The notes under the pieces are model-generated. The model had not been told where the DNA came from and did not search any database. It worked only from the letters and a program-made list of their open reading frames with translations. The position numbers were made by a program, and so were the translations under genes. Source: Gibbula magus (lineage: Eukaryota; Mollusca; Gastropoda; Trochida; Trochidae). Taken from it: a stretch of DNA of 64,000 nt. The stretch spans positions 50,024,040 through 50,088,039 of the forward strand of contig OW388293.1 of assembly GCA_936450465.1 (NCBI GenBank), in the 5' to 3' direction. The first letter of the stretch is position 1, and every line of letters starts with the position of its first letter. This document shows, one piece after another, positions 12,952 to 26,500 of this stretch.

Positions 12952-13252
12952 GGGGTCATCTTGAAAATTTTTACTAAATCAAAATGTGAATATTACCTCA
13001 AAACTATAAAAAATAAATTTTTAAAAAATAAAGAAACTTAATTAATAAATTCTGAAAGGTTAACAACACCTTAAATGTTGAAGTTGTTACAAGTAAATAC
13101 TTCTCCAAAGAGAATGATAAACTTTTCGCCACAAACAACAAAAAGCTGTATTTGTGAAATGTCAACTGGTAATTTAGCTGCTGTTAACATATCCCCAATG
13201 CAAAATCAAAGAACACATTACATTATCAATAATAACAAAGCATCAACTATTG

Positions 13253-13537
13253 TGCATGTGCATTTTGTTGTCAATAGATATCTACTGTGATAATGACATG
13301 AATTATAAAAGCTTAATCAAGGTAACAACTCCAACTGCATATTAAACTGCATGTGCATTTTGTTGTCAATAGACATCTACTGTGATAATGACATGAATTA
13401 TAAAAGCTTAATCAAGGTAACAACTCCAACTGCATATTAAACCGCATGTGCATTTTGTTGTCAATAGACATCTACTGTGATAATGACATTAATTATAAAG
13501 GCTTAATCAAGGTAACAACTCCAACTGCATATTAAAC
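13253..13537. repeat. 95-bp tandem repeat, three copies
   Basis: TGCATGTGCATTTTGTTGTC starts copies at 13253, 13348 and (as CGCATG...) 13443, exactly 95 bp apart. The copies are nearly identical, differing at a few positions (ATATCT/ACATCT, GACATGAAT/GACATTAAT), so the array is young. Confidence 0.9.
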
Positions 13538-13823
13538 GGCACTTATCCAAAAACATGAAATATCTGCAGTTGAAATTAAAGCCTTCGATGCCATACAATG
13601 ATGGATGATGATAAATAAAACCGGTAATCATGATACAAGTAGTGATTACGGGAATGTGATATCCATCAAGTTAGTTCATAAACCACAATTTTAACTTCAA
13701 ATACTGGGTTTCTTTACTTTAAACCTATGCTTAATTTTGTACATGAAAATAACATGATATGCATAGAGATGAATGACGCAAATGAATTGTAATATTTTAA
13801 CCCTTAAGCTGCTATGTTTTATA

Positions 13824-13975
13824 AGAGATTATTACCCGAGGAAGAGTATTATATGAATTTTACGAAACGAGCGAGAGCAAGGGTTACACACAAATTTGTG
13901 GGTGTTTCATGAAAGTCATATGACATACTTTTGAGCGTAATAGTTTCTTTATTACCCATTCCCCCAATCTATTCC
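13824..13975. mobile_element. Foldback MITE, copy 1
   Basis: An imperfect hairpin beginning AGAGATTATTACCC and ending TTTCTTTATTACCCATTC, with GACATACTTTTGAGCGTAAT towards the right end. The same block order appears in reverse orientation at 54436-54600, which defines it as a dispersed element. No coding capacity. Confidence 0.65.
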
Positions 13976-15700
13976 ATTTCACAAAAATATTCTTGGTATG
14001 AATATCTATCACTCAACCAAATTCTTCATTTAGAAAAGTTTGTCTCAAAATCAATTTAGTAGGGAAAATAAGCAGCAACAATGTAACATTGTAATAATTT
14101 GAAATACATCATCCGTGTGTTATCATAATCATACTGGACATTTGAAAGGTATATCAGCTGGGCAGCTTAGGAAGCTTATGGTTGACAAAGGGTTAAGTCA
14201 AAGGTTGTACTCTATTCTTAAATCAAGAGAAGAAACTGGTTTCAGAAATCTTTGCAATAAATGGATTACGACAGTTATTAGCATTGGCAATTCTACCAAT
14301 TGACTTTCTTATTAGCTCAATCACATCAGATGGGAAATGTTGGAGAGTTTTGATGGCATTTCAAAATTTTGTTTCATAATGTTATAAAGTTGAATGTCCC
14401 TTTAACCCTACGGCAGCCATGTATGATATGTGCCCCAATAGTGAAATTTTGATACAAGAGATTAATTTTTTCTTCTTTTTAGTAGCAATAAGAGTCTGCC
14501 TAACGATGTATGCTCTTTTATCGACTGGCCTACCACCATTAAATCACTGTGCGTGACAGCAAAGTTTGCTGTTCTTCCTAAATAACGTTCATCCCATGTG
14601 GCCCTCGGTCAAATAATAGTCAGACGTGGCGGAGTGAAACTAACTGGCTTTGAAAATGACATATGTCAGGGAAATTGCTATTATCTAGGAAATATGTGAC
14701 CCTATCCGAGTTTACAAAATCAATAATAAAGGCTGAATAGGATATGTCTATACCTGACAAAATGGCAGTGAGGTATCTGACAACTGATCATGTGTGTGGT
14801 TGACCTTACTCCTCTTGTTGTATAGATGAATGATAAATGAAATGATTTGCTTATGGTTATCAATATAATATGACATCTGCGAGTGGCATTATAGAAGTAG
14901 GGATGATGAAGAATGAAGACAATATTTAAGAAATAAAGTTCGCTTAACTATACTTTATTACTAAACACATTGGGGTACAGTGAACTTTCTTTCTTTTCTA
15001 AGATGCCAAATGATCAGATACAAGTAACATTCTGCCTCCAATAATTTGGAAATAAAAATATTGTTTACATTTTCATATTAATAATCCATGAACAGGGCCA
15101 ACAGATGGCTATTCCACGTGTAAAACCCACCCCCTAAGATAGATTAAAATCACGTGACTATCATTCCAGAAAGTATTGTGGGTAGAGCTTAAGTCTAAGC
15201 CTGGTGGCAGAACGTAATATGCCTAATTCAAATGTTTGCTGTTGATCATAAAAGTTGATCTTCGATCATTGTTCCACAACTAATTTTGACCGACTGCAAA
15301 CCATGGAAAGAAGTGCACGCCTTATTGGTTGCGATGTAAGAGTTCAGACGGCTGAGACGAATCGACGTTACGTTACCATGGGCACACTTGATCACGAGGG
15401 AGCGGTGTGGAACAGCGGGAACGTCATTCGTTTGTTACGTCATCAAAAAAACTATACCTTTATTGTCTGATTAAGTACTTTTTTTTTCAATTGTTCTAAT
15501 CGCTAGGCATCTTAGTATTATGGATATACAACTTCTTTATTCTGTATAGGAGCATATAGGTCCTAATGTTTTTGTCAAGCAAGTGTGTAAATGACTGAAA
15601 CAGTCTTTACTTATTTGGGGATGAAAAGTTACATCATCGAGATATATGTATGCGTTTTTATCCAAACTATATCAGACATGCAACACTCCTTAGAAGGGAT
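13976..15700. other. Intron 3, no recognised gene
   Basis: Low-GC intron. A 71-codon ORF at 15255-15470 and a 62-codon ORF at 14115-14303 lack domains or splice context and are not called. Confidence 0.5.
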
Positions 15701-15709
15701 TTAGAGACC

Positions 15710-15960
15710 TTCTTAATTTCTTATCGATGTGGCAGTGATTTGAGACTTCACTTCTTAGCGACCTGGCAATGCTTAGAGACTTCACTCCTTAGCGACCTGG
15801 CAGTGATTTTATACTTCATTTCTTAGCGACCTGGCAATGCTTAGAGACTTCACTCCTTAGCGACCTGGCAGTGATTTTATACTTCACTTCTTAGCGACCT
15901 GGCAATGCTTAGCGACTTCACTCCTTAGCGACCTGGCAGTGATAAGAGACCTCACTTCTA
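15710..15960. repeat. 34-bp minisatellite with 68-bp higher-order unit
   Basis: The monomer is built on CTTAGCGACCTGGCARTG plus CTTCACT and is about 34 bp. Two monomer types alternate (CTGGCAATGCTTAGAGACTT and CTGGCAGTGATTTTATACTT), so the array repeats as a 68-bp dimer, with about seven monomers in all. The edge copies (TTATCGATGTGGCAGTG on the left, AGAGACCTCACTTCTAAGAG on the right) are diverged. Confidence 0.85.
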
Positions 15961-16558
15961 AGAGAAAATACGGTAAGAGAAATCTGTACTTTGATGGTAA
16001 AATCTATAACACAGTTCCAGATAACACATCTAAGTTCATCCATGAAATGTGCATCGGGAGGAATTCATGAATACTTTATGGTCATTTCAGTTTGCCGAAC
16101 ACAAAGATTACATCATGCAATTCGGAATATCCCCCAGAGGATTGATGAAAGAGACTTACATAATACGCAGTATAAATCTCAAGCATACAGAAATTGATTA
16201 AGATTTTCTTCTGTATTTTATATGAGGTTTAAATTTACGATGATGCTAATGCATTTGTGCAGTACCAGATACCCCGCAGATATGTGGCTCGGTAGCCCTT
16301 TATTGCCTCCCTGATCATTGGATGGCAATTTATTGCATGCTTAACTAGTGGCAGATCAAGAGGAGGGGTCCCACCCCTCTAGAATTTTTTGCATAAATTT
16401 AACGGAACTAAATTTAAGTGAATCCCCTATGAACAATTCTGGATCTTCCTATGTTAACAGTGAGTTTTCTCAGTATCAGAAAAATGTTATAAACACTGCA
16501 GTTTGATATCACTTTCTCGCACCATCACAGAGGGGATGACATCATGTGCATAATGGTA

Positions 16559-16622
16559 TGACGTCACATCTACTATCAACCTTAAATCAACGCCATCGCT
16601 ATGTGACATGGGTATGACGTCA
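16559..16622. promoter_or_regulatory. Pair of full CRE palindromes (TGACGTCA)
   Basis: Two perfect TGACGTCA sites at 16559-16566 and 16615-16622, 56 bp apart, each preceded by GGTA. This is the CREB/ATF consensus. They lie deep in intron 3 with no nearby exon, so function is not shown. Confidence 0.3.
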
Positions 16623-17404
16623 CCATAAAAAGTCGATTGAAGTTTGGACATAAAACACCAAACTTCCAACCATTGTGCATGTAATAAATGTAATTATTTG
16701 GTTAGCAGTGTGATGTTGCTTATCGCTCATCGAGTGACGAGGAAAGCTGGTATTTTCAGGAGTAGCGCAGCAGTATACCTGACATCCTGAGGACCTGAGG
16801 CTCAGTCGCAGTTTATTTGCTGCCTGATCATTGGATGTAAATATAACTAAAAACAATACAATTATGCTGCCACTCGGGGCAGGTCCAGTTGCTTGATCAT
16901 CAACTAGGAGCATTCATTCAGTAACTATGGTCATGTTTCATATTTCAATTCTATACCAATGTAACAAAGATGAAAATATGAAAAATTGAAAATGGTCTGT
17001 GTCATTTGATACTTGCTTTTCAATGCAATGTGAAAAATGCTTTTCCAATGTTTTTTTAACTGTATACCTGGATCTTTCTAAACTAGTTATTCCATTACAT
17101 GCATAATTTCAAAATGTTAAAATCATAATCTTTTAATATCAATATGAACGTCAAAATTAAAGATGATAATGCTGTGATGATGGTGATGATTTTGATAGCC
17201 TAATAATAATAATAATGACAGATGATGATGCAGATAATATTCATGATAATGGTAACTTTTTACTATACGTCACACAACTTGCATTTAAGTCCAAATTTTA
17301 CCATTCTTCACTGGATGTCAATACCAATAGTTATAATAGAACATTTATTTCACAATCTAAGCTTCCTGGAATGTACACCTCATGCTTCATCGAGGTGTGA
17401 GATG

Positions 17405-17708
17405 AAGTGAGTTGGGGTTTAACACTGCTTTCAAAAGTATTTCACTTATATCATGGCTGCTAGTATTATTGCAGGGATAAAGCCTGCAACGCCATGGTGA
17501 CTATGCATTGCGGTGATACCTGCGAGCATCGGCTGGAACTAGGGAACCATGGGTGGTACTACGCTGAAATTCAGTGTAGCATTGCACCAAAAGCTTACTG
17601 CGTGAGAACAGTTCTCTTCTGCAGACAAAGTTGCCGCGCCCCTTGCGGGACTCGAACCCCAGAACCCTTAAGCCAAAGCTAACTTAACCACTGTGCTATC
17701 CCTCCCCC
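17405..17708 (-). mobile_element. tRNA-derived SINE, copy 1
   Basis: Member of the main SINE family of the window. Read on the minus strand it starts with a tRNA-like head: a degraded A box and a B box (GGGGTTCGAGTCC) near 17650. The body contains GAGAACTGTTCTCACGC, a block reading ACTACGCTGAAATTCAGTG on plus, and a 3' tail whose plus-strand form is GTGAGTTGGGGTTTAACACT. The family is recognised from the shared body of five copies here. Confidence 0.8.
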
Positions 17709-18168
17709 TTAATCTAAATGTCACAAGGATTGTGGCTTGATTGCTCATATGAGTTGAGTGAGGATGAATGTGTTCAATCAAAGATAGGACTTTCAATCAA
17801 AATTATAAAATAAAAAAATTCAGAAAGAAATAATATCTTCTTTTGAAGTATATTTGTAAAAGCAATAACATTTTCACAAAAACGTGAGGTAACTAAACCG
17901 TTAACAAATCCTAAATTCAACACCCTTAACGCCTCATTAATCACTTAAGTGATTAGTATATAGTAGTGAACAATGTGTGAATAATAATTATTGATTTCGT
18001 AAATCGATACACAAGCTCTATCGATAAAAGAGGCACATAGAAAGATGGGTTAATTAACACTTAAGTTTTTGGATTAATGAGTGCAAAACCATTCTGGGAG
18101 TTTATTTAACAATATTTTCACCAAAGGGAATAGTCTGAGAAAAAACATTGGCTAAAGATAGCTAGGTT

Positions 18169-18806
18169 ACCGTATTTGACATAATTAGCGCCGTCTTCCT
18201 ATAAGCGCCCCTCAGCTATGTTTTTAACACAAGAAAAATTCAGCAACCCCTCCCTAGAAAACCAAATGTGATAAAACCTATATATATGAACGATGTCAAT
18301 ATCTCAATCATGTTACATTATATTTGAAAATAGTGATATCATGACATTTATTTGAAATATGAAGTGAGGTGATTTGAAGTTTATTGCTGCTCTCAAGAGT
18401 ATTTCACTTATATCACGGCTGCTAGTATTATTGCAGGGAGAAGGCCCACAACACCATGTGGTTATGTACTGCAGTGAAACCTGCGAGCATTGGCTGAACT
18501 AGTGAACCATGGATGGTACTGCACTGAAATTCAGTGTAGCATTGCACCCAAACCTTACGGCGTGTAGAACAGTTCTCTACTGCAGATAAAGTTGCTGTGC
18601 CCCTGGCGGGATTCGAACCCCAGACCTCTTGATCCGAAGCCGAACACAGTAACCTTTGAAATGCGTATTTTTTATAAAGTCATCTTTTTTTCTGTATGCA
18701 TGTAGATCGAAAATATCAAAATATTTCCAAATAAGGTCATGTTAGATAAGCTCCCCCATCTTCCGATTGTCTAAGAGCCCAGGGCACTTACTAGATCTAA
18801 TACGGT
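18169..18806. mobile_element. DNA-transposon-like element hosting a nested SINE
   Basis: The left end reads ACCGTATTTGACATAATTAG and the right end, inverted, ACCGTATTAGATCTAGTAAG, giving imperfect terminal inverted repeats. Between them lies a complete SINE body (18362-18652), which would be a later insertion. No transposase ORF and no clear target duplication, so the boundaries are tentative. Confidence 0.45.
18362..18652 (-). mobile_element. tRNA-derived SINE, copy 2 (head shortened)
   Basis: Same body as the copy at 17.4 kb (GCTGCTAGTATTATTGCAGG, TGAAATTCAGTGTAGCATTG on plus) with an intact B box (GGGGTTCGAATCC on minus). The A-box end is cut: similarity stops after the CCGAACACAGTAACC stretch. 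Confidence 0.8.
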
Positions 18807-19276
18807 TTCCCAAAATAGTCAAGGTAAAGGTTTAAAACTTGCAATGGTTTCCTGGTTTCCAATGTAGTACGTATTCATATTTACTACATACCTAGTCTTT
18901 ATACAGTATGCATATATACACAGGGGGTTCCACCAAAGTACGCGTACTAGTTTTAACATTTGAATGAGTTAAGTTTGCAGCCCTTCGTCAGACTTCATTA
19001 TTTATGTACAGAATTAATTTGTTGACTGACTATGCAGTTATAAGGAGAGTGTAAGATTACCCAGGGACACGTACAGACGATCAATCCAATCAACATCCAT
19101 ATTCGAATGAAGGATAGATAAACTGATATCCACATCTGTGTATAGAGATAACAGACTGCTTATTGACATATACATGTTCGTATTAAGGAGATAAACCTTC
19201 TGTGTTTGAAAATCAGAGACATGTTATACTGGATTGATAGCGAGTAAATTCAACATTGAAAAACAAACGCATTTTC

Positions 19277-19576
19277 GCAAGGGGACTGGATAGTGCAGTG
19301 GTTAGGCTTCGGATCAAGGTGTCGGGGGTTCGAATCCTGCAAGGGGCACGGCAACTTTGTCTGCAGTAGAGAACTGTTCTACACGCAGGGTGCAATGCTA
19401 CGCTGATTTTCAGCGTAGTACCACCCATGGTTCGCTAGTTCCAGCCGTTGCTCCAAGGTTTCACTGCAATGCATAGCCACATGGCATTGCGGGCTTTCTC
19501 CCTGCCATAATACTAGCAGCCGTGATATAAGTGAAATACTCTTGAAAGCTGTGTTAAACCCAAACTAACCTCACCT
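19277..19576 (+). mobile_element. tRNA-derived SINE, copy 3 (plus orientation)
   Basis: The best preserved head in plus orientation: A box TAGTGCAGTGGTTAGGC near 19292 and B box GGGTTCGAATCC near 19326. Then CACGGCAACTTTGTCTGCAG, GAGAACTGTTCTACACGC, the body and a tail ending CTAACCTCACCTC. Pol III promoter spacing is normal. Confidence 0.85.
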
Positions 19577-20245
19577 CTTTTCTTAAGAGTTTAGAACTGA
19601 TCAGCCAGGAGAAAAAGGGAGCAGCAAGTTAGTGAGAGAACATGAAGGCATCTCTGATTGAACTGCAGGATTCATCATGGAATTGATGACTTGGAATTGT
19701 CAACCACCTCAATAGACTTGTAGATAAAGATCTGAATATTTATGTACTTTGTAAACAAAGGTTAACCATTTATCTTCTTTACAAACAATGTGTGTCCACT
19801 CGTTCTCCACTGGCAATACATTCTCCAAGCAACCTTTGTATTCAAAGACAGAGATGTGATGTGATTTACTGGTGAGGGTTCCATAAATCTACATATAGCG
19901 GCATCTTTTTACCACTGACCATAACTCCTGGTAAGGTTCATTTTTCAAAGTGTTCACTGTACAAGAATGGCCTGAAGGCATTGATTTCCTTTTAATCTTC
20001 ATGATTTATAGGATTTTCAGTCTCTGAATTGGAATTTAACATTGCTTTTAGGAGTATTTTACCTCAGGGAGAAGGCTGCAACATGATTCTGCTTACAAAT
20101 TGATGAAACCTGTTTCAAGAATGTGAATCATTTGCTTGTATGACAATGATTTACAATGTAGTATGCACCCAACCGTTTAGCCAATACAACCATTTTCCTT
20201 ATTACACATTCAGGGTACCAGTACTAAGTAGTCTCACAGATTTAA

Positions 20246-20588
20246 AGGGGCTGTAGCACATTTTTTTGCAATTTAATTTTTTTAAATTTCCCATTTATAA
20301 TGATAGTTTATGTCATTCATATTTAATTTAGAGGGTAAACCATCGCATTACACAAATCAATTATCTGAAGTGGTAATAACGTGTTACGGATAAAGCAAAA
20401 ATTGCATGGCGACCATTTTAATGTGAACACATTTTCGAATTAAGAAAACGATTCCCATGGCTTACCGACCATGCACACTCATTTAAACTTGATTTTCCAA
20501 TCAAAGTAGGGTGTTATAGTATTAGTGATATTATTTTTCAAATACATTTCATCGACTTATTTGAGCGAAAAAACGTGTTACTGCCCCT
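20246..20588. mobile_element. TTAA-flanked MITE (piggyBac/Kolobok type)
   Basis: Terminal inverted repeats AGGGGCTGTAGCACATTTTT and, inverted, AGGGGCAGTAACACGTTTTT are bounded on both sides by TTAA (20242-20245; 20589-20592). TTAA duplication is characteristic of piggyBac and Kolobok. At 343 bp it is non-coding and needs a transposase from elsewhere. Confidence 0.8.
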
Positions 20589-20592
20589 TTAA

Positions 20593-23500
20593 ATTACCTG
20601 ACCGAGCAGGATGATAAAGTTAGTGAGTCCATGGCAAATGTCAAACCAATCAATTCCCGATTCACTGCTATTCAAAAACAGTACGTTATGCCTCTGTGGT
20701 GATATGGTTCTAATTGAATCAGTCAACTAAGGATGACAAGGTTCTCCAAAGACCTAAATAACTATTTGATATCAAATAACAAGCAACTAGAAATATAAAT
20801 GAGAGAAATAACAATATTACTCTCTCATGTTTGTTTTGGATCCTGTGACAATAATTCCACAGTCCCAAGACACTACCTTGTCCTATATATGGTTGTCTGC
20901 GTGTATTTATGTCTGGTTCCGATATAGTACAGACATTGTGTACATCCACAGACGGACAATGACGTGTTAATGCTCCACCTAGTGGCTGAAACTCACACGA
21001 GAACCATGAATATTTCAACAGGTAAATGTTGATGCCAGAGTACGAGCTGAAACTGACACAGAAAGCAATGTGTGGAGTAGCAGATTGATGAACATAACCA
21101 TATAAACAGACTCGTCATAGATGTCTCATGTCAACAATAGTTACATGAATAAATCTGTGTGAATAATCTGTTAAAGTAAACATGAAGAGGATTTCCAGGA
21201 GGAATTTCATTGTTTACTGACGTGTTATGTTTAAATATTTATAATCTCAAACATCAAATGCATATACTTTTGAAATGGTTACAAAAAACTGAAAATATAA
21301 TTTTTTTTAAAAAAACAAGAACAAATTTCAAATGAACTTTAATAAAAGCATAAATGTTTGCATTGCTGCTTTCAGGAAATGTCTATTAAAGACAAAATTT
21401 CTATATGTAAATTTGCTCCTATGATAACAGTTTCTGGTTATTATGAAGTCGATGAAGAATTTAAATTTCTCATGTAAAAGAAATTCTGTTTTTTAAAAAT
21501 GCCCCCAGCAAGAAATATCTTAATGTATTTGGCCTTTTGCTTATCATAAACTCGTAGAAACTTCCTATGTAAATAATTAACTCAGATTATTAGAAATTCG
21601 ACGCAAGAAACATGCTCAGATCGTAACACGAGGACTGACTATAGAGATAACTAGTTGAAGGTGATGCTACATACATAGATAGATCTACCATATATTCGTG
21701 AAAAGCTCAGATTATATATCCTTATAAATCTTTTGGAAAAGGTCCTTGTGATTTGTGATTTTTCAAGAATATTATACTTTCATCCCTTTTATTCAAGCAA
21801 CTAGTGAAATATGGTTGGTACTGCCCTGAATTTCATTGAAACATCGCATGTAAAACAGTATTCTATCACAGTTGTTGAGCACTTTCCAGGATCACAATGC
21901 TATAAGTATCATGCCAAAGTTAAATGTTGGGTACAGACTTCACCTCAGGGATACAAAATCTTAAAGTCCATGGCTACCAAATTGATCTAAGCCATCACCA
22001 AAAGGTCACTTTCTTTATACAGCAGTAGTGAACTACTATCTTGGTTTGTCCCTGTGCAACTCCATGACTTATTGATACTGATAAAATTTGTCCTTGCATC
22101 TGTAGAACCATGCACAAGATTACTGGCAGTTGGAGGGTTAATGTTGATGCAGTTGAGCTTCCTACATGTACATACCACAGTAAGGAGGAAATACCACATT
22201 GTATCTCACACCACACCACAGTGCTTGCATCTATCACATACCAGATGTATCATATTACACTCACTATGATTGCACATATCATATGCCAGATATAGGTCAC
22301 ATACATCAATACAGGTCAACATCATTATTCAAATACTAGAAGAATCATGGATTTATAATTTTCCTTTTGGAGACTTAAATGAATTCACTAGAATTATATA
22401 CTGAAAGGTATGATGTCTACCAAAGAACCAGAGTTTATTTGATGATTGTTGAAATGCAATGGAAGAATGGAGAGATATAATTCTACCACTTATGCAATAT
22501 ATTGTTTTGGAAAGAGGCAAGTCACTGACTTTTGGTGATATTTTGATATTTTGGACAAATAAAATGCAAAACTTGGTAGGTCATTGACCTAAAACAATAA
22601 AGAAGTCATTTTACCTATACATTCCTCCATTCTCCTCATTCCAACTTCCCATCAAAGATGTTTGGTATGCATTTGCCAGAACATACTGAAATCGTTATGT
22701 TATGTCCCTTTTTTATTCTTCCTATCTCAAATTATTTCCAGGCATTTTAAAAAATATCTTTGATAAAGAAACCACCAAGGACACAAAAATAAAATCTGAA
22801 CCAACTTGTCTCAGATGTATCATATAAATCTTTGACATTTCTTGAGAGATCAAGACTTGTACAATGAAAGTAACAATAAGGACTCCACAGGAAACATCAT
22901 CCAAACAGCCGTATACACTGTGGTAGACCCTTAGTCTACCTCAAAGGAAATCTTTCAAGTTTTTATAACATGAGACTGATAGATCTGAAGCAGTGTGCTG
23001 ACATTTCAGACCTTTGAGTTCTTCGCAATGTTGAGACTTAATAACATGAAATTGTCTCTCCGAGCATTTAGACCTAGTTCACTGTACATCGCTTTCATAC
23101 CAAATCACTTGGATCTATTACTCAAGGCACTCTGGCATGTTTTAGCTCACTTTCATGATTCAACCTGCTTTCTGGTGCTTTAATTGGTTGCAATCAAATC
23201 CAGTTATGCAACCAAAATCATTGTTTTTCTTTTGTAACAAATGAACAAAAATCCTAATTGATTGAAATCAGATGCAATCAAAATCAGTTATTTCAAACTG
23301 AACATGCAGTCTGTTCCTCGATCTGTGTTACAATTGGTTAAAAACATTAGAGGATGGTTTATTTGATAGAAAGTAATAAGGACAGTAATACGGTTTTGCA
23401 AATGTTCAATGCCAGAACATTTTTCAGAAACTAACAATATCAGTTAATTAAAACAAAGGTAATGTGGGAATATTTCACTGGAATAACTCGGTGGGGAGTA

Positions 23501-26500
23501 ATGTGTTTTAATTGCCCCTCTTCTGAAAATTGTAACGGTATTTTGTTTGAAAGTTTTGCTAATTTCTTCAACTTTTTGTAGCCTTGGGATTGAATAATTT
23601 GTCACAGCAGAGCTATGTTCTTTTCAGATTATAAGTTTACGGTTCGAGAGTTGTGTTTATTATACTTTGTTATTTTAACACTTCATTGTTTTCTTCATAC
23701 TGCCACTGCAATAAATGTATGGAGCTGAAAGTAAACTAGGTTTTACTTCAACATTTTATCTCCATTTTTAACGATCATTCTCTAAACTTCTTGTGAAAAA
23801 TGCCTTCATACAGCTGCCTCGTATAGTTAAAACTGTAAAACTGTAGCAAAAGCAGCACATTCAATGCAAAAGCAATAAATAAGCAGGCAGAACAAACCGG
23901 GAGGAAAAACCACCACTTCGTGGAAAACACAACAAGCAACCAAACACATTAGCAAATAGAAAATTAAAACTGTCAAAACAAATGTTATTACTAACTAAAA
24001 AATAAATCTTAATTCAAACTGCTAATGATTTAGACAGTGTTAACCCTTTCGCAACTAAAATGTCTAAATTAAATCTAACCAAATATGGTACCTGCATGAA
24101 ACTAGAGGGTTAATAATATAATATGTCATAAGACATCTACAGGGAATATATCACACAAACGTACACACATACATATAAACTGAAATGTGAAATGGGATAA
24201 TAACATATAATGGGAAAATGGGAGAGGGGTCATAGGAGGGTTTATATGAAGAGGTTTAAATCTATAAAATTAAGAATTATCAACCAGGAAATGAGAACGG
24301 ATACATGAAACACATGGAAGGGTTGTGAGTGAATACAGAAATTAAGAAACAAATAAACAATCAACAAACCTGTGTTCTGTTCTTGTGGAAAATCCTTTGA
24401 ATATTCATCAGATGTAGAGTGTATAAATTCCCGGCCTGTATGTAATTAGATGCGTAATCACACTTAAATTACCTCGTTTCAATTAGCAATTATGCAAATT
24501 AAGATTTTCGGATTATAGTTTCGAATTAGAACGTCTTCAACAACACTTTGAACTGAATTTCTGATCAAGTACTAATTATCAAATATTTTTTTACACGATC
24601 TAATTTATACAACCCATTGACTATAAAGTTTCTGTTGTAGCAAATATATGTACTTTAATAACACACGTCAAAAGTTAATATCGTTTTATAGGACTGCATC
24701 AAATATTTAATTAATCACAACATTTTAACTAGTAGATAACACTGTAAAATCCAAAATATCTCAATGCAAGTATTAACGATCAGCTTAGTTGTAGTCAAAA
24801 TTCTATCAGTGAAGTCAAAAGATTTTGAATTGTTTACAAATAAATGAATTTAAACATGAAATACTTAAGTTCATATCTATATATTACAGTGTCAAAATAG
24901 TACCCATCATCTAACTCGCCAGATTTCCAAAATCTAATAATCTTAAATCTAATTTTCAAATCTTACCTATACAACAGAGTAACGAGTTAAACATTCCTTA
25001 ACAAGGTTATTAGTCCATCAAGAATAGTTAGCTGTGCTATCTCATGAAGACGGCCTTCAAGGAAGTGTGTACATCCTTAACCTCGCTCGTCCACTTTCTC
25101 AACCCAGCCTAAGAATTCTCTGTCTTCTTCACAATATATAGACTCAACCTGTCAGCTTTGCAATTACACTAACTGAGCTACATATTAAATTCTAACTTGC
25201 GGCCATAAACTTTGAAGTATTGTTTGCAGTGGATTCACATTTCATATCCTATAGTTGTAATTTCTTCTGTGACATATAATTATATGAACATTTATTGATT
25301 AAATTGATCATAAGAAAAGATTAAAGTGTTTATCTCAAATTTGGAAAAGGTGTTTTCGTTTGAATTCATAAACAATAGTGGTAACATATTTTTAATTATT
25401 TCCAAAATTTTATGGATATTATGTTTAATAAAGAATTTGATAGGTTTTATTTTTAATCTGGCTTGAATAGTTGAGAGTCATAAAATAGCATTTAATCAAG
25501 TATAACTTTAAGTCTTTCTTTTATGATATACTTATTTTAGTTCTCTTTCTGTAGTATTTTAAATTTTTTTTAAACAAAATTGTTTTTCCTGAGAAACTAC
25601 AAGCTTAAAGGATCACTATCACCACATACACAGTGATTCAGTATTTCATTTTATTACAAATGGTTTCCAAATACCAAAATACGAATTTGCTAAAAAATCA
25701 TCTCGATCAAGCTGCTCAGAAGATTACTGTATCTACAGCACGGAAGGGGGGCCCTTAGGACAGGGGACATGGATTGACGGGAGGAAATGCTGTGTTTGGT
25801 CTAATTTCCGAAGGTTATCAAGAAGCCCTGCAAAAGGAAATGTTTTCGCCAAGGGACTTTTATTTTTTAGTGTTTGAAAGCGGTAGATTATCTCCTTTAC
25901 AAGGTACTTTGACAAAAAGAAACTGTTTGATGTGTTTTTATGTTTTCAGAAAAATTTATTTATATTCATGATATTTAACTACATGTGAAGATGAAATTTA
26001 ATGTCTAGTCATTAGAATTATATACAAAATAAAGATATTAACTTTAAATTGGGAAATATATATATCTACCGGTGTAAGGTCCCAGATTATAACCCCCTTT
26101 AAAGTAGATCCAGATAGATTTTGGGGAGAGAAAAAAACAATGGGATAAGCTGTATTCAACAGAAGGAGTCAAAATGATTTCTCGTACATCATGAAAGATC
26201 TAAAGCATCATATCAATCTGATTAAAATCAACCTTGTTCAGAGGAATAAAATCTGCAAAATAGTGCATTTACAGTAATTCAAACCAATTCTGTATATTCC
26301 TTTCCACAGCGTCTGACTTACACATATTAGTGAATTCATTTTCCAGTACACAGATAATGTAAAATAATATAATTTGAAGTCTTTCAACGAAACAGGTCAA
26401 TCGTACTGACCTAAATTTGGCAGTAAAATACCATGTATGTGATTCTTGCCCCAATTGTTAGCTGGATAAATGAGGCTTTGTTGAACAACTTCAAGGGAGG

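Noticed and set aside
25733..25971. Possible exon on either strand (60 and 65 codons)
   Set aside because: No splice sites in a suitable phase and no recognisable motif.
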